A DNA stretch of 64,000 nucleotides. Origin: Achromobacter animicus. GTDB taxonomy: Bacteria > Pseudomonadota > Gammaproteobacteria > Burkholderiales > Burkholderiaceae_B. The notes under the pieces were generated by a model, which did not search any database, was not told the DNA's origin, and saw nothing but the letters and a program-made list of their open reading frames with translations. The number at the start of each line of letters is the position of its first letter. The first letter of the stretch is position 1. Of the stretch, positions 53,065 through 63,854 are shown one piece after another. The position numbers and the translations under genes are program-made. The DNA lies in contig NZ_CADIJM010000002.1 of NCBI RefSeq assembly GCF_902859585.1, positions 868,001 to 932,000 on the forward strand. Reading direction: 5' to 3'.

Positions 53065-53526
53065 TCAGTCGCGCACCGGGCCGTCGGGCGTATCGGTTTC
53101 CACCAGCCGGGCCAGTTGCAGCAGTGATTCCTGCCAGCCCAGGTAGCACATCTCGGTCGGGATGACCTCGGGAATGCCCTCCTGGACGATGGTCAGTTCC
53201 GTGCCGCACGAGACCTGCCGCAGGTTGATGGTCGTCGTCATCTCGCCCGGCAGGGCGGGATCGTTGAAGCGGTCCGTGTAGCGAATCTTCTCGCCTTCCA
53301 CCAGCTCCAGGTATTCGCCGCCGAACGGCTCCAGGTGGCCGGTGGCGAAGTTGCGAAAGGCCATCCGGTGCTTGCCGCCCACGCGCGCGTCCAGTTCCTG
53401 GACCGAGCAGGTGTAGCCATAGGGCGGAAGCCACTTGGCGACCGCGTCCGGTTCGAGAAAGGCGCGATAGACGCGGTCGGGGGAGGCGCGCAGGACGCGC
53501 AGGTGTCGTACGGTTCCGGTAGTCAT
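53065..53526 (-). CDS. SRPBCC (AHSA1-like) family protein
   Basis: A 153-residue START/SRPBCC-fold protein: RHLRVLRASPDRVYRAFLEPDAVAKWLPPYGYTC, then HRMAFRNFATGHLEPFGGEYLELVEGEKIRYTDRF and a C-terminal TEMCYLGWQESLLQLARLVE helix, as in AHSA1 proteins. They bind small hydrophobic ligands or act as Hsp90-cochaperone-like folds; the specific role is open. AAGGCGG precedes the ATG. It lies downstream of the FAD monooxygenase gene on the same strand, with 93 nt between. Confidence 0.88.
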   Translation of the reverse strand: MTTGTVRHLRVLRASPDRVYRAFLEPDAVAKWLPPYGYTCSVQELDARVGGKHRMAFRNFATGHLEPFGGEYLELVEGEKIRYTDRFNDPALPGEMTTTINLRQVSCGTELTIVQEGIPEVIPTEMCYLGWQESLLQLARLVETDTPDGPVRD

Positions 53527-53619
53527 GGTGTAGTCCGCCTTGAATTGAGGGTGGGTGCATGACTACGACGAACGGCCGGCACCCGGATCGACACGGATTT
53601 ACCTGGGGATTTCCCTAGG

Positions 53620-55203
53620 TCATGGCGTCTGCCCGGATTGGCGCAGCCGTTCAATGTACGCCGACAGCGTCTCGGCGTGCCGCTGCTCGGCGCGCAGGCC
53701 GACGTGCCCGTCCGCCCGCACCGCCAGCAGCATCATGTCGCCCACGCCCATCCGGGCCGCGGTGGCGGGCTCCAGGTAGGCGTCCACGTCGGTCACGCCA
53801 TCGCTGGCGGTCAGGGAAACCACCACCTCGATGATGTAGCCGTCAGCCAGCGCCATCAGCTGGCGGCGCAGGTCCGACAGCGGCTGCTGCGGTGTGCCGG
53901 GGCCGCCAATCAACAAAACGGTATGCCCGCGCCGCCTGGCGTACTCGTGCAGCTTGCCCCGGCCGCCGGTGGAAAACCGCACGTCGATATGGTCCGGCAG
54001 CCGCTGGCCCGGCCAGATGGCCTCGTGCCGGTCACCCATGACGATGGGCGACCTCGCGTAGTCGATGTCGAGTTCGGCTTCCGACACGGCCTCGCGGTGC
54101 CGCGCCTCGGGGTTGCCGAAGGCCGCGCGGATCGCCAGATCGCGCGCGCGCCGCTCTGCGTTGCCCTGCGCCATCTGCGCGCTTTCGGCGGCATCGCCCG
54201 ACGCCATCACCATGTCGGCCACGGGCCGGCGTTCGGCGTGATAGCTGTCCAGCAGCGCGGGCGAACAATGTCCCTGGCAGACAAGTGCCAGCTTCCAGCC
54301 CAGGTTGTAGGCATCCTGCAGGCCGGTGTTCATGCCATGTCCCTGCGCCGGGCTGCACGTGTGCGCGGCGTCGCCCGCCAGCAGCACGCGGCCGGACCGG
54401 AACGCGCGCGCCACCTTGGTGTGGCATTCGAAGCGCGCCGGGTGCGAGACGTTGTAAAAGCCGGCGTCAGGCAGGTAGCGCCGCAGCGTGGACAGCGCGT
54501 CCTCGACCAGGTCCGACTCCGCGGAGCTGGGACGCAGGTAGACGCGCCAGCGCTCGCCGGGAAGCGCGGTCAGAATCACGGGAATCTGATCGAGGTAGGC
54601 GTAGTTCGCCTCGAACGCCTCCGGCCAGTCGGGGATGGTGGCGTCGAACACGGCCCACGGCTGGTTGATGTCGTGGCCGTCCTGCTCGATGCCGGTCAGC
54701 ATCCGCACGGTGCTGTGATGCCCGTCGCAGCCGACGACCCACTGCGCCAGCACCTGCGACAGCTTGCCGCCGCGCTCCACGGTGGCCAGCACGCCGTCTT
54801 CCTGTTCCTGCAATCCCACCAGCTTCGTGGCGCGCGTGACCTTGCCGCCCAGCCGCGCCAGATGGTCGGCCAGCACCGTCTCCGTGACTTCTTCCGAGAT
54901 GCCGATGTTGAAGGGATAGCGGCTGCCAGCAAGTTCCAGGTCGATGATGCCCAGTTCGCTGCCGCCCGCGTGAATGCGGGCGCGCCGCTGCTTCACGCCC
55001 GCGGCCAGCAGGGGTTCGATGATGCCCAGCGCATCCAGGATTTCAAGTGAACGCGGATGCACGACGGTCGCGCGGTCCCAATCCAGCGGGCGTTCGTGCG
55101 CATCGATCAGCAGGCAGTCAACGCCGCGGCGCTGCAATTCGGCGGCGGTCAACAGGCCGGCCGGGCCCGCGCCCACGACCAGGACGGAAATCGAGATCAC
55201 CAT
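53620..55203 (-). CDS. FAD-dependent aromatic-ring monooxygenase family protein
   Basis: A 527-residue flavoprotein of the PheA/TetX (group A monooxygenase) family. It shows the dinucleotide-binding GAGPAG near residue 10, the DG motif (GCDGHHSTVRM) near 164 and the GD motif (LLAGDAAHTCSPAQGHGMNTGLQDAYNLGWKL) near 290. The C-terminal thioredoxin-like domain (HTVLLIGGPGTPQQPL, then LLAVRADGHVGLRA) belongs to the phenol-hydroxylase branch. It probably hydroxylates a phenolic or polyketide-like compound with NAD(P)H; the substrate is unknown. A GAGGG site precedes the ATG at 55203. Confidence 0.9.
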   Translation of the reverse strand: MVISISVLVVGAGPAGLLTAAELQRRGVDCLLIDAHERPLDWDRATVVHPRSLEILDALGIIEPLLAAGVKQRRARIHAGGSELGIIDLELAGSRYPFNIGISEEVTETVLADHLARLGGKVTRATKLVGLQEQEDGVLATVERGGKLSQVLAQWVVGCDGHHSTVRMLTGIEQDGHDINQPWAVFDATIPDWPEAFEANYAYLDQIPVILTALPGERWRVYLRPSSAESDLVEDALSTLRRYLPDAGFYNVSHPARFECHTKVARAFRSGRVLLAGDAAHTCSPAQGHGMNTGLQDAYNLGWKLALVCQGHCSPALLDSYHAERRPVADMVMASGDAAESAQMAQGNAERRARDLAIRAAFGNPEARHREAVSEAELDIDYARSPIVMGDRHEAIWPGQRLPDHIDVRFSTGGRGKLHEYARRRGHTVLLIGGPGTPQQPLSDLRRQLMALADGYIIEVVVSLTASDGVTDVDAYLEPATAARMGVGDMMLLAVRADGHVGLRAEQRHAETLSAYIERLRQSGQTP

Positions 55204-55536
55204 GTCTTGCCCTCAGCAATGTGGTCATCAAGTCCTGCCGCAAGGGATGCAGCCTGCCCGGCAGTCGGAAGCAGCGCGGTCGCGCCGATGCTGCCGGCAG
55301 CACGACAAAGGCGGCGCATTGCGCCGCCCCTGCCGTTTCGCGTGTTGCGAAATTAAAGCAGCGCCGGGGCGCCGTCAACGGCAATGCGCGGCGCCGCGCG
55401 CGAGTGGGGGTGGCACCTCGTTCCGCGGTATGGATGCATCAGTGCGCGCGGTCTCATGCGATGGGATGAGGCGCCGCTCGCCCGGTTGGCCACGCCCGCG
55501 AAGGCATCCGCCGTCCGGTCCATTACTATTTCAGCC
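55204..55536. other. Divergent region between the FAD monooxygenase and UvrA2-like genes
   Basis: 333 nt. It contains a perfect hairpin GGCGGCGC-ATT-GCGCCGCC (55310-55328) and an operator-like dyad TTTCGC-GTGTT-GCGAAA (55336-55352). No small gene can be supported. Confidence 0.5.
55336..55352. promoter_or_regulatory. Operator-like dyad
   Basis: Perfect 6-bp inverted repeat TTTCGC/GCGAAA around GTGTT, 133 nt before the FAD monooxygenase start and 184 nt before the UvrA2-like start. A local AT-rich stretch (GAAATTAAAG) follows. Binding protein unknown. Confidence 0.35.
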
Positions 55537-58173
<2,637 letters not shown>

Positions 58174-58179
58174 GGAAAC

Positions 58180-58629
58180 ATGGAATTCATCTACCGTCCC
58201 GCGCGCGGCGAGGACGTGGCGGCCTGTATCGACATCCGCGGCAAGACTCGCGAGAACGCATTTTCCGCGGCGGACCTCGCCGAGGCCGGCGTCACGCTCG
58301 AATCATGGACGGCGGCGGTGCAGGACGGATCGCTGCCCGGTTATGTGGCAACCGTCGACGGCAAGGTTGCCGGATACTGTTTTGGCGACACCGAGGCCGG
58401 TGAAATCGTGGTGCTGGCGCTGCTGCCCGACTTCGAGGGGCATGGCGCGGGCAAAACGCTCTTGAATCTGGTCGTGCGCGATCTGAAGGCGCTGGGGTTT
58501 GGGCGGTTGTTCCTGGGATGCGCGAGCGACCCCGCCGTCCGCTCGTATGGCTTTTACCGGCACCTGGGCTGGACATCCACGGGCAAGTTCGACGACCGGG
58601 GCGACGAGGTGCTGGAGCTGCTTGCCTGA
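58180..58629 (+). CDS. GNAT family N-acetyltransferase
   Basis: A 149-residue acetyltransferase: MEFIYRPARGEDVAACIDIR at the start, the acetyl-CoA-binding stretch VVLALLPDFEGHGAGKTLLNLVV (QxxGxG/A as EGHGAG) near residue 80, and FLGCASDPAVRSYGFYRHLGW near the end. Substrate is unknown. It starts 6 nt after the UvrA2-like stop with AGGAAAC before the ATG, so both are probably in one operon. Confidence 0.9.
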   Translation: MEFIYRPARGEDVAACIDIRGKTRENAFSAADLAEAGVTLESWTAAVQDGSLPGYVATVDGKVAGYCFGDTEAGEIVVLALLPDFEGHGAGKTLLNLVVRDLKALGFGRLFLGCASDPAVRSYGFYRHLGWTSTGKFDDRGDEVLELLA

Positions 58630-58655
58630 AACTCGTGCCGTGAACGCCCGCACTC

Positions 58656-59438
58656 CTACTGCTGCATTTCCTGCGCAAGCGTGGCCTGCATGCGCTCCAT
58701 GCTTTCCTGGCCCACCTGGATCAAGCCGCTGCCCGGCTGATCGATGTCCAGAATGAAAGTCAGCACCAGGGCAATCAGCGCGGCAAACATCCCCGTGGAA
58801 ATCGGCCGGCGCCGTCCGTACAGGCCCGTGCCGTACGCGATATAGCCCATCGAACCGCCCGCCACGATGAACAGCAGGTAGTACACAGGCTCGGGCACGT
58901 GGTTTTCCAGCGCGACGCGGCGCTTTTCGTTGATCTGCGCCATCTCGTTGATGGCCTGGATGAACATGATCGTGGAGATGGAGGGCGGATTCTCGGCCCG
59001 CGCCGCCACCGCCGCCCGGATCTGGCGTTCGATGCGGCGCGCCGTGGCGTTGGCGGCGGCGAAACGCGGCGAATCCTGGTCGGCCAAGTGGTAGTCCAGC
59101 GACGCCGACGTGTATTCATGCAACATCTTTGCCACCACCGGCCGGTGCTCGGCGGGGATGAGCTGCGACCGCCAGTAGGCGTTGCCGATCGCGTTGGCCT
59201 CTTCCAGCACCAGGTTCTTGCGCGTTTCGAATCGTGTGACCGACATGGCGAACGTAAACCCCAGCAGCAGGGCCAGCAGGCCGAGCAGGGCGGTCTGCAG
59301 CGCGGTGATGTGCGTCTTGGCGGCCTCGTCGGCCGGCTTGCGCAGCCGGCGGCCAAGGCGATAGCCGACCTCGATGACGCCCAGGAAAATGATGAGCACA
59401 ACGAAAAAGAGGATGACCTCGTCGACTTCCCGCAGCAT
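58656..59438 (-). CDS. DUF4239 (bestrophin-like) membrane protein
   Basis: A 260-residue inner-membrane protein with two N-terminal helices (EVILFFVVLIIFLGVIEVGYRLG; LQTALLGLLALLLGFTFAMSV) and two near the C-terminus (PVYYLLFIVAGGSMGYIAYGTGL; GMFAALIALVLTFILDID). The conserved TRFETRKNLVLEEANAIGNAYWRSQLIP block between them is the DUF4239 signature. Function is unknown. It converges with the GNAT gene. Confidence 0.88.
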   Translation of the reverse strand: MLREVDEVILFFVVLIIFLGVIEVGYRLGRRLRKPADEAAKTHITALQTALLGLLALLLGFTFAMSVTRFETRKNLVLEEANAIGNAYWRSQLIPAEHRPVVAKMLHEYTSASLDYHLADQDSPRFAAANATARRIERQIRAAVAARAENPPSISTIMFIQAINEMAQINEKRRVALENHVPEPVYYLLFIVAGGSMGYIAYGTGLYGRRRPISTGMFAALIALVLTFILDIDQPGSGLIQVGQESMERMQATLAQEMQQ

Positions 59439-59593
59439 GCCGTTTTCCCCCCGGATCGGATTTGCGGATCAGCGTATGCCGATTGCGCGGCGGCGGCAAG
59501 CGTGGCCGAACGCCGGGCCATCCTGTCAGCGAAACGCCAACATCTTGGAGTAAGGTGTCGCTTCTTAACCCCAAGACCCGCACGGAGCAGAAC

Positions 59594-60643
59594 TTGAAAT
59601 ACCGCAAACTCGGCCGTACCGACCTGGATGTCAGCCTGATCGGGCTGGGCACCATGACCTGGGGCGAGCAGAACACCGAAGCCGACGCGCATCAGCAACT
59701 GGACTACGCGCTGGAGCGCGGCGTCAACCTGGTCGACGTGGCCGAGATGTATCCCGTGCCGCCCAAGCCCGAAACCCAGGGGCTGACCGAAACCTACATC
59801 GGCACGTGGCTGGCCAAGACCGGCCGCCGCCAGGACATCGTGCTGGCCAGCAAGGTGGCCGGCCCCGTGCGCGATGCCAAGCGCCCCGGCCACATCCGCG
59901 ACGGCAAGACCTTCCTGGACCGCAAGAATCTGACCGCGGCCCTGGACGCCAGCCTGAAGCGCCTGCAGACGGATTATCTGGACCTGTATCAGCTGCATTG
60001 GCCCGATCGCACCACCGCGACGTTCGGCCAGCTCAACTACCCCTGGGTTGAAGACGAGCACACCGTGCCGATCGAAGAAACCCTGTCGGTGCTGCAGGAC
60101 TTCGTGCGCGCCGGCAAGGTGCGCCACGTGGGCGTATCCAACGAAACCCCGTGGGGCGTCAGCCAATTCCTGCGCCACGCGCAGAACGCCGACCGGCCGC
60201 GCATCGCGTCGATCCAGAACGCGTACAGCCTGCTGAACCGCGTGTACGAGATCGGCCTGTCGGAATTCACGCACCACGAAGGCGTAGGCCTGCTGGCGTA
60301 TTCGCCGCTGGCGATGGGCATGCTGTGCGGCAAGTACCTGGACGGCGCCAAGCCGGCCGGCGCCCGCCTGACGGTGTACACGCGCTTCACCCGCTACAGC
60401 AACCCCCAGGCCGAAGCCGCCACGCGCGAATATGTGGAACTGGCGCGCAAGCATGGCATCTCGCCGACGCATCTGGCGCTGGCTTGGGTGAATCAACGCC
60501 CGTTTGTCACCAGCAATCTGATCGGCGCAACGTCGCTGGAGCAGTTGAAGGAAAACATCGACAGTGTTGATGTGACGTTGTCGGCTGAGGTGCTGGACGC
60601 GATCAACCAGATTCACGTGCGGCACCCGAATCCGGCGCCTTGA
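59594..60643 (+). CDS. tas: Aldo/keto reductase, Tas-like
   Basis: A 349-residue NADP(H)-dependent aldo/keto reductase very like E. coli Tas (346 aa): GLGTMTWGEQNTEADAHQQLDYAL, VDVAEMYPVPPKPETQGLTETYIGTWL. The catalytic tetrad is visible: Asp and Tyr in DVAEMYP, Lys in ASKVAGP, His in QLHWPDR. I start at TTG 59594 (GGAGCAG before it) since KYRKLGRTDLDVS aligns with the family start; a GTG at 59555 behind TTGGAG is the alternative. A good terminator follows at 60721. Confidence 0.9.
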   Translation: MKYRKLGRTDLDVSLIGLGTMTWGEQNTEADAHQQLDYALERGVNLVDVAEMYPVPPKPETQGLTETYIGTWLAKTGRRQDIVLASKVAGPVRDAKRPGHIRDGKTFLDRKNLTAALDASLKRLQTDYLDLYQLHWPDRTTATFGQLNYPWVEDEHTVPIEETLSVLQDFVRAGKVRHVGVSNETPWGVSQFLRHAQNADRPRIASIQNAYSLLNRVYEIGLSEFTHHEGVGLLAYSPLAMGMLCGKYLDGAKPAGARLTVYTRFTRYSNPQAEAATREYVELARKHGISPTHLALAWVNQRPFVTSNLIGATSLEQLKENIDSVDVTLSAEVLDAINQIHVRHPNPAP

Positions 60644-60720
60644 GGCGTGCGGGGCGGGACGGGAAGCCGTTCATGCCCTGATGGAAAGCGGTTGATCTCC
60701 TTGGAGGTCGGCTTCCGAAA

Positions 60721-60751
60721 AGCTCACTTGCGAAAGCGGTGGGCTTTTTTT
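60721..60751 (+). terminator. Intrinsic terminator after the aldo/keto reductase
   Basis: About 10-bp stem (AGCTCACTTGC with one bulge against GCGGTGGGCT) closed by a GAAA tetraloop and followed by seven Ts (60745-60751). Confidence 0.8.
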
Positions 60752-60796
60752 CATTTCCGATGGCGAGTTCTGTAATGCAGTCATTGGCACGCATGT

Positions 60797-60816
60797 TTGA
60801 AGCAGGGGGGCTTCAA
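60797..60816. repeat. Inverted repeat upstream of toxin gene
   Basis: Perfect 7-bp arms TTGAAGC/GCTTCAA around AGGGGG, in the AT-richer segment 115 nt upstream of the toxin start. Confidence 0.5.
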
Positions 60817-60843
60817 GTCGCGCGTCGCATCACGGGAGAAAAG

Positions 60844-60876
60844 TGAATCAGGCAATTTTCGCGTTTATCTGATTCA
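60844..60876. repeat. Inverted repeat near the toxin start
   Basis: Perfect 8-bp arms TGAATCAG/CTGATTCA separated by 17 nt, 55 nt before the toxin ATG. Operator or mRNA hairpin. Confidence 0.5.
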
Positions 60877-60931
60877 AGTCGGCTTCTGCGACGCTCAGAC
60901 TTTCGCGCATCAGTAATTGCCTGGAGCAATG

Positions 60932-61999
60932 ATGACAGCGCGCCCGATCATTCGTGTTGGTGACAAGACAACCCATGGCGGAACGGTGTTGGAGGGGTTT
61001 TCGTCCTACGACATCGACGGCAGGGCGGCAGCAGGGCTTGGTCACAAGGTGGACTGCCCAAAATGCAAGGGAATCTATCCCATCGTTGAGGGGGTTGGCA
61101 GCTTCGCTATCGACGACGGATACGTAGCCATTGAGGGAATGAGGACGGCCTGCGGCGCTACGTTGATCGCCAGTCAAAATATTGCATTGGTGATTCCGGA
61201 TGAGGGTGGCACCGCTCGAGCGTCCGGCAATGCGGGCGCCTTTTCAAAGGGCATTTGGGAGGGCGGAGAAGGCGCAGATCGGTTGCTGTCCAATAAAGTG
61301 CGGCAGATTGGTTGTGAACACGCAGACACGGCATTGATCCCTGCCGAGTACATCGTTCGAGAGATGAAGACCAATCCCTTCTCAATCCGGGGGCGCCAAA
61401 TCCATGACTCGAATTATTTCGACCTTGCGGCGTATCAAAAGCATTGGCGCGACTCGCCCTGGTACGCAAAGCTATCGACGCGCCCTACTTACTTGGAGGC
61501 GCTGGCCGAGGAGAAACTTCGCGCATATGCACTTTGGGCCGATATTGTCGGACCTGGGCAGCCGTGGGATCACAAGCCGGTGCTGCAAAAGATGCTGAAA
61601 GACGTTTGGAATTCAGGCTGGCATAAATTGGGCGCGTATGACTATTTCTACGACATCTGGTCCAACATTCATTATGGCTATGTCGGTGTGGCGGTCGGAT
61701 TCACCCCAGATGAACTGATCAACGGAGCAGGGATCGCTCAGGCATTGCATGACACTTTGGGCGCCTTGGCAAAACGGCGAATGCCGACCATGCAGAATCA
61801 TCCGGAAAACGGCGGATGGCCTGCTAGCGCAGACGATAGGCCGGACCATATTTCAATTCAGTTGGGGTGTGACCTGTACGCAAACGTCAGACCTCATGCA
61901 CTGACCCCGGACATCCTGCTTGGAACAGTCGAAGCTGTACCGTTGCCTTGGGGAAACAGCAGGGGAAGTTCGAAAGAATTGCACGTCTGCGAACGCTAG
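60932..61999 (+). CDS. PAAR-Ntox44 polymorphic toxin (orphan T6SS effector)
   Basis: A 355-residue protein. Residues 1-90 form a PAAR domain (ARPIIRVGDKTTHGGTVLEG, GLGHKVDCPKCKG, MRTACGATLIASQ), which would load it onto a T6SS spike. From about 200 the C-terminal toxin domain is bacterial toxin type 44 (Ntox44): WDHKPVLQKMLKD near 212 and YDYFYDIWSNIHYGYVGVAVGF near 238-260. Ntox44 is a predicted nuclease-like toxin; its activity is not proven here. Two ATGs are adjacent; that at 60932 has the better spacing to GGAG. GC content is clearly below the neighbours, suggesting transfer. No T6SS structural gene is in the window. Confidence 0.85.
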   Translation: MTARPIIRVGDKTTHGGTVLEGFSSYDIDGRAAAGLGHKVDCPKCKGIYPIVEGVGSFAIDDGYVAIEGMRTACGATLIASQNIALVIPDEGGTARASGNAGAFSKGIWEGGEGADRLLSNKVRQIGCEHADTALIPAEYIVREMKTNPFSIRGRQIHDSNYFDLAAYQKHWRDSPWYAKLSTRPTYLEALAEEKLRAYALWADIVGPGQPWDHKPVLQKMLKDVWNSGWHKLGAYDYFYDIWSNIHYGYVGVAVGFTPDELINGAGIAQALHDTLGALAKRRMPTMQNHPENGGWPASADDRPDHISIQLGCDLYANVRPHALTPDILLGTVEAVPLPWGNSRGSSKELHVCER

Positions 62000-62010
62000 C
62001 TAGGGCAAAT

Positions 62011-62421
62011 ATGCGGATTCTCGGAAGGTCAATTTGCATCCTGCTGGCTTTGCTAGGAGGGTTGTGTGGAAGTCTGGTAATTTGGGGTTCGCTGACGCCT
62101 ACGGTGGTACTCCACTATGCGCAAGACGCTGCAGCGCCCGTGTTGGTTTACTTCAACGATAATCATCGCCTCACAAGGGAAACCATTCATCCCGGGGAGT
62201 CAGTCAGATTTTCGACCACGATGTTTGCGTCGCCGGCGTCGTGGATTGAGGTCAGCACGCCATTCGTCAATCGCCGAAGCGTAGAGATTACGGGCAAGTT
62301 CAGTCGGGTGGATGTGTGCATCAGTGCACAAGCGCGGTTTAGCTCGCACACAAGGCATCAGTATTTCTCGCGCTTCACGTCGCCAAGTGAGCCATGCGGG
62401 GTTGCCGATCACGGGCGGTAG
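62011..62421 (+). CDS. Putative membrane-anchored immunity protein
   Basis: A 136-residue protein with one N-terminal hydrophobic segment (ILGRSICILLALLGGLCGSLVIWG) and a periplasm-side domain (VVLHYAQDAAAPVLVYFNDN, TIHPGESVRFST). It begins 11 nt after the toxin stop, in the same AT-rich segment, so it is the natural candidate for the toxin's immunity partner. An in-frame ATG at 61948, inside the toxin gene, is an alternative start. The last 15 residues (SPSEPCGVADHGR) look unusual and may be an aberrant end. No immunity family is recognised. Confidence 0.65.
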   Translation: MRILGRSICILLALLGGLCGSLVIWGSLTPTVVLHYAQDAAAPVLVYFNDNHRLTRETIHPGESVRFSTTMFASPASWIEVSTPFVNRRSVEITGKFSRVDVCISAQARFSSHTRHQYFSRFTSPSEPCGVADHGR

Positions 62422-62518
62422 GAGGCCGACTGCTGTTCGCCAAATCGGAGCGCGACGGAATCGATTTCGATCCCGCAATCCAGGGATCCGTCCACCGCCA
62501 TCACAGCAGGTCCCGCAT

Positions 62519-63340
62519 TCATGTCTGCCGACGCACCGGAACCTCCCACAACTTCTCCGGCGCAAAATCCGCCTGTTCCCCCTTCTTCGCATACCCCAGC
62601 GGATTCGCAATCACCCGGCAGCCGTCCTTCACGTAATCCTGCGCGCAGTGCAGATGCCCGTGAATCCACACGTCGGCCAGCGGCAGCAATCCATCCAGCG
62701 CGTTGCAAAACCCCGCCGTGCCCGGCGTGACGCCGTAACGGGGATCAGCACTGGCCAATGTCGGTGCAAAGTGTGTGACGGCCACCGTCGTGCCGTCGAA
62801 GGGCACACGCAGGGCGGCGTCCAGCCACGCCTGACAGGCCAGCCCCTGCTCGCGCATCTGTTCAGCCATGAAGGGCGCGCCATGGCGGCGCATCTCGGCC
62901 TTTTCCAGATAGAAGTCCGCCGCGCGGAAGGCCTTCGCTCGCTTCTTCAGCGCTTCACCCAGCGTGTCGTCCGGCGCCGCGAGCGCGTCGAAGTCCGTCC
63001 ACAGGGTCGTGCCGACAAAGCGCACGCCGCCGATGACGGTGGTCTCGCGTTCCAGCCACTGGATGTCCAGCGCGCGGCACAGGTCTTGCAGGCGCGCGTG
63101 CGTCTCGTCGAAATCCACGTTGTCGTATTCGTGGTTGCCCGGCACGTAGAGGACGGGCGTGGGCCAGCCGTGGCGCGGCGAATAGTCGCCCAGGCCGAAG
63201 TCGTCCCGTTCCAGCCGTGAGCCCTGGCGGTACGATCCGATGTCGCCGGCCAGCACGAGCAGGTCGGCGCCCGGCAACGGTTGTGCCACAAAGGTGGGAT
63301 CGGTTTCAAGATGCAAGTCGGAAAGCAGTTGGATCTTCAT
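62519..63340 (-). CDS. Metallophosphoesterase, calcineurin-like
   Basis: A 273-residue phosphoesterase starting at ATG 63340. The five metal-binding blocks are in order: DLHLE (residues 8-12), AGDIGS near 35, VPGNHEYD near 68, THFAP near 192 and HGHLH near 232. Substrate is unknown; members hydrolyse phosphodiesters, nucleotides or phosphoproteins. The open frame continues upstream without similarity. It is convergent with the immunity gene and divergent from the LprI-like gene. Confidence 0.9.
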   Translation of the reverse strand: MKIQLLSDLHLETDPTFVAQPLPGADLLVLAGDIGSYRQGSRLERDDFGLGDYSPRHGWPTPVLYVPGNHEYDNVDFDETHARLQDLCRALDIQWLERETTVIGGVRFVGTTLWTDFDALAAPDDTLGEALKKRAKAFRAADFYLEKAEMRRHGAPFMAEQMREQGLACQAWLDAALRVPFDGTTVAVTHFAPTLASADPRYGVTPGTAGFCNALDGLLPLADVWIHGHLHCAQDYVKDGCRVIANPLGYAKKGEQADFAPEKLWEVPVRRQT

Positions 63341-63449
63341 GGGGGCTATCTTAGGCGACGGATAGCCGCGCTGCGCCTCGCCGGCATCCATGCGACACTT
63401 TCCCCCATGCGTTGACCACCCCAATCCCACCCCAAAAGGAGGAATTCCC

Positions 63450-63854
63450 ATGCGTATCGTGTTTGCCGCCGCCGCGCTCCTGCTTGCAGCGGGGGCGCAG
63501 GCCCAAGTGCTCAAGTGTGACCAGGCGTCCACCCAGACCGACATGAACCTGTGCGCGGATCAGGCGTATCGCCAGTCCGACGCCGAGTTGAACGCTGCGT
63601 ACAAGGAAGCGACGGAGCGCCTGAAGGACAGCAAGGACGCCTTGACGCAACTGCAGGCGGCGCAGAAAGCGTGGCTGTTCTTTCGCGATGCCGAATGCGC
63701 GTTTTCGTCGACAGGCGTGACGGGCGGCAGCGCCTATCCGATGGTGTTGAGCATGTGCCTGGATAAGCTCACGAAGGTCCGGACCAAGGAATTGCGCGCG
63801 TATCTGGCGTGCGAGGAAGGCGACACGAGCTGCCCGGTGCCGCGCAAGCCATGA
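63450..63854 (+). CDS. LprI/DUF1311 family exported protein
   Basis: A 134-residue protein with a strong AGGAGG site before ATG 63450, and a signal peptide MRIVFAAAALLLAAGAQA-Q. The mature part is the DUF1311 (lysozyme-inhibitor LprI N-terminal-like) domain: CDQASTQTDMNLCADQAYRQSDAELNAAYKEA, WLFFRDAECAF, SMCLDKLTKVRTKELRAYL, with the conserved cysteines. Some members inhibit lysozyme, but this is not established for most. It overlaps the next start by 4 nt (ATGA). Confidence 0.88.
   Translation: MRIVFAAAALLLAAGAQAQVLKCDQASTQTDMNLCADQAYRQSDAELNAAYKEATERLKDSKDALTQLQAAQKAWLFFRDAECAFSSTGVTGGSAYPMVLSMCLDKLTKVRTKELRAYLACEEGDTSCPVPRKP

Noticed and set aside
62312-63220. Frameshifted continuation of the immunity gene into the plus-strand frame at 62312
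   Set aside because: The upstream frame ends normally at 62421 and the other frame is antisense to the metallophosphoesterase.
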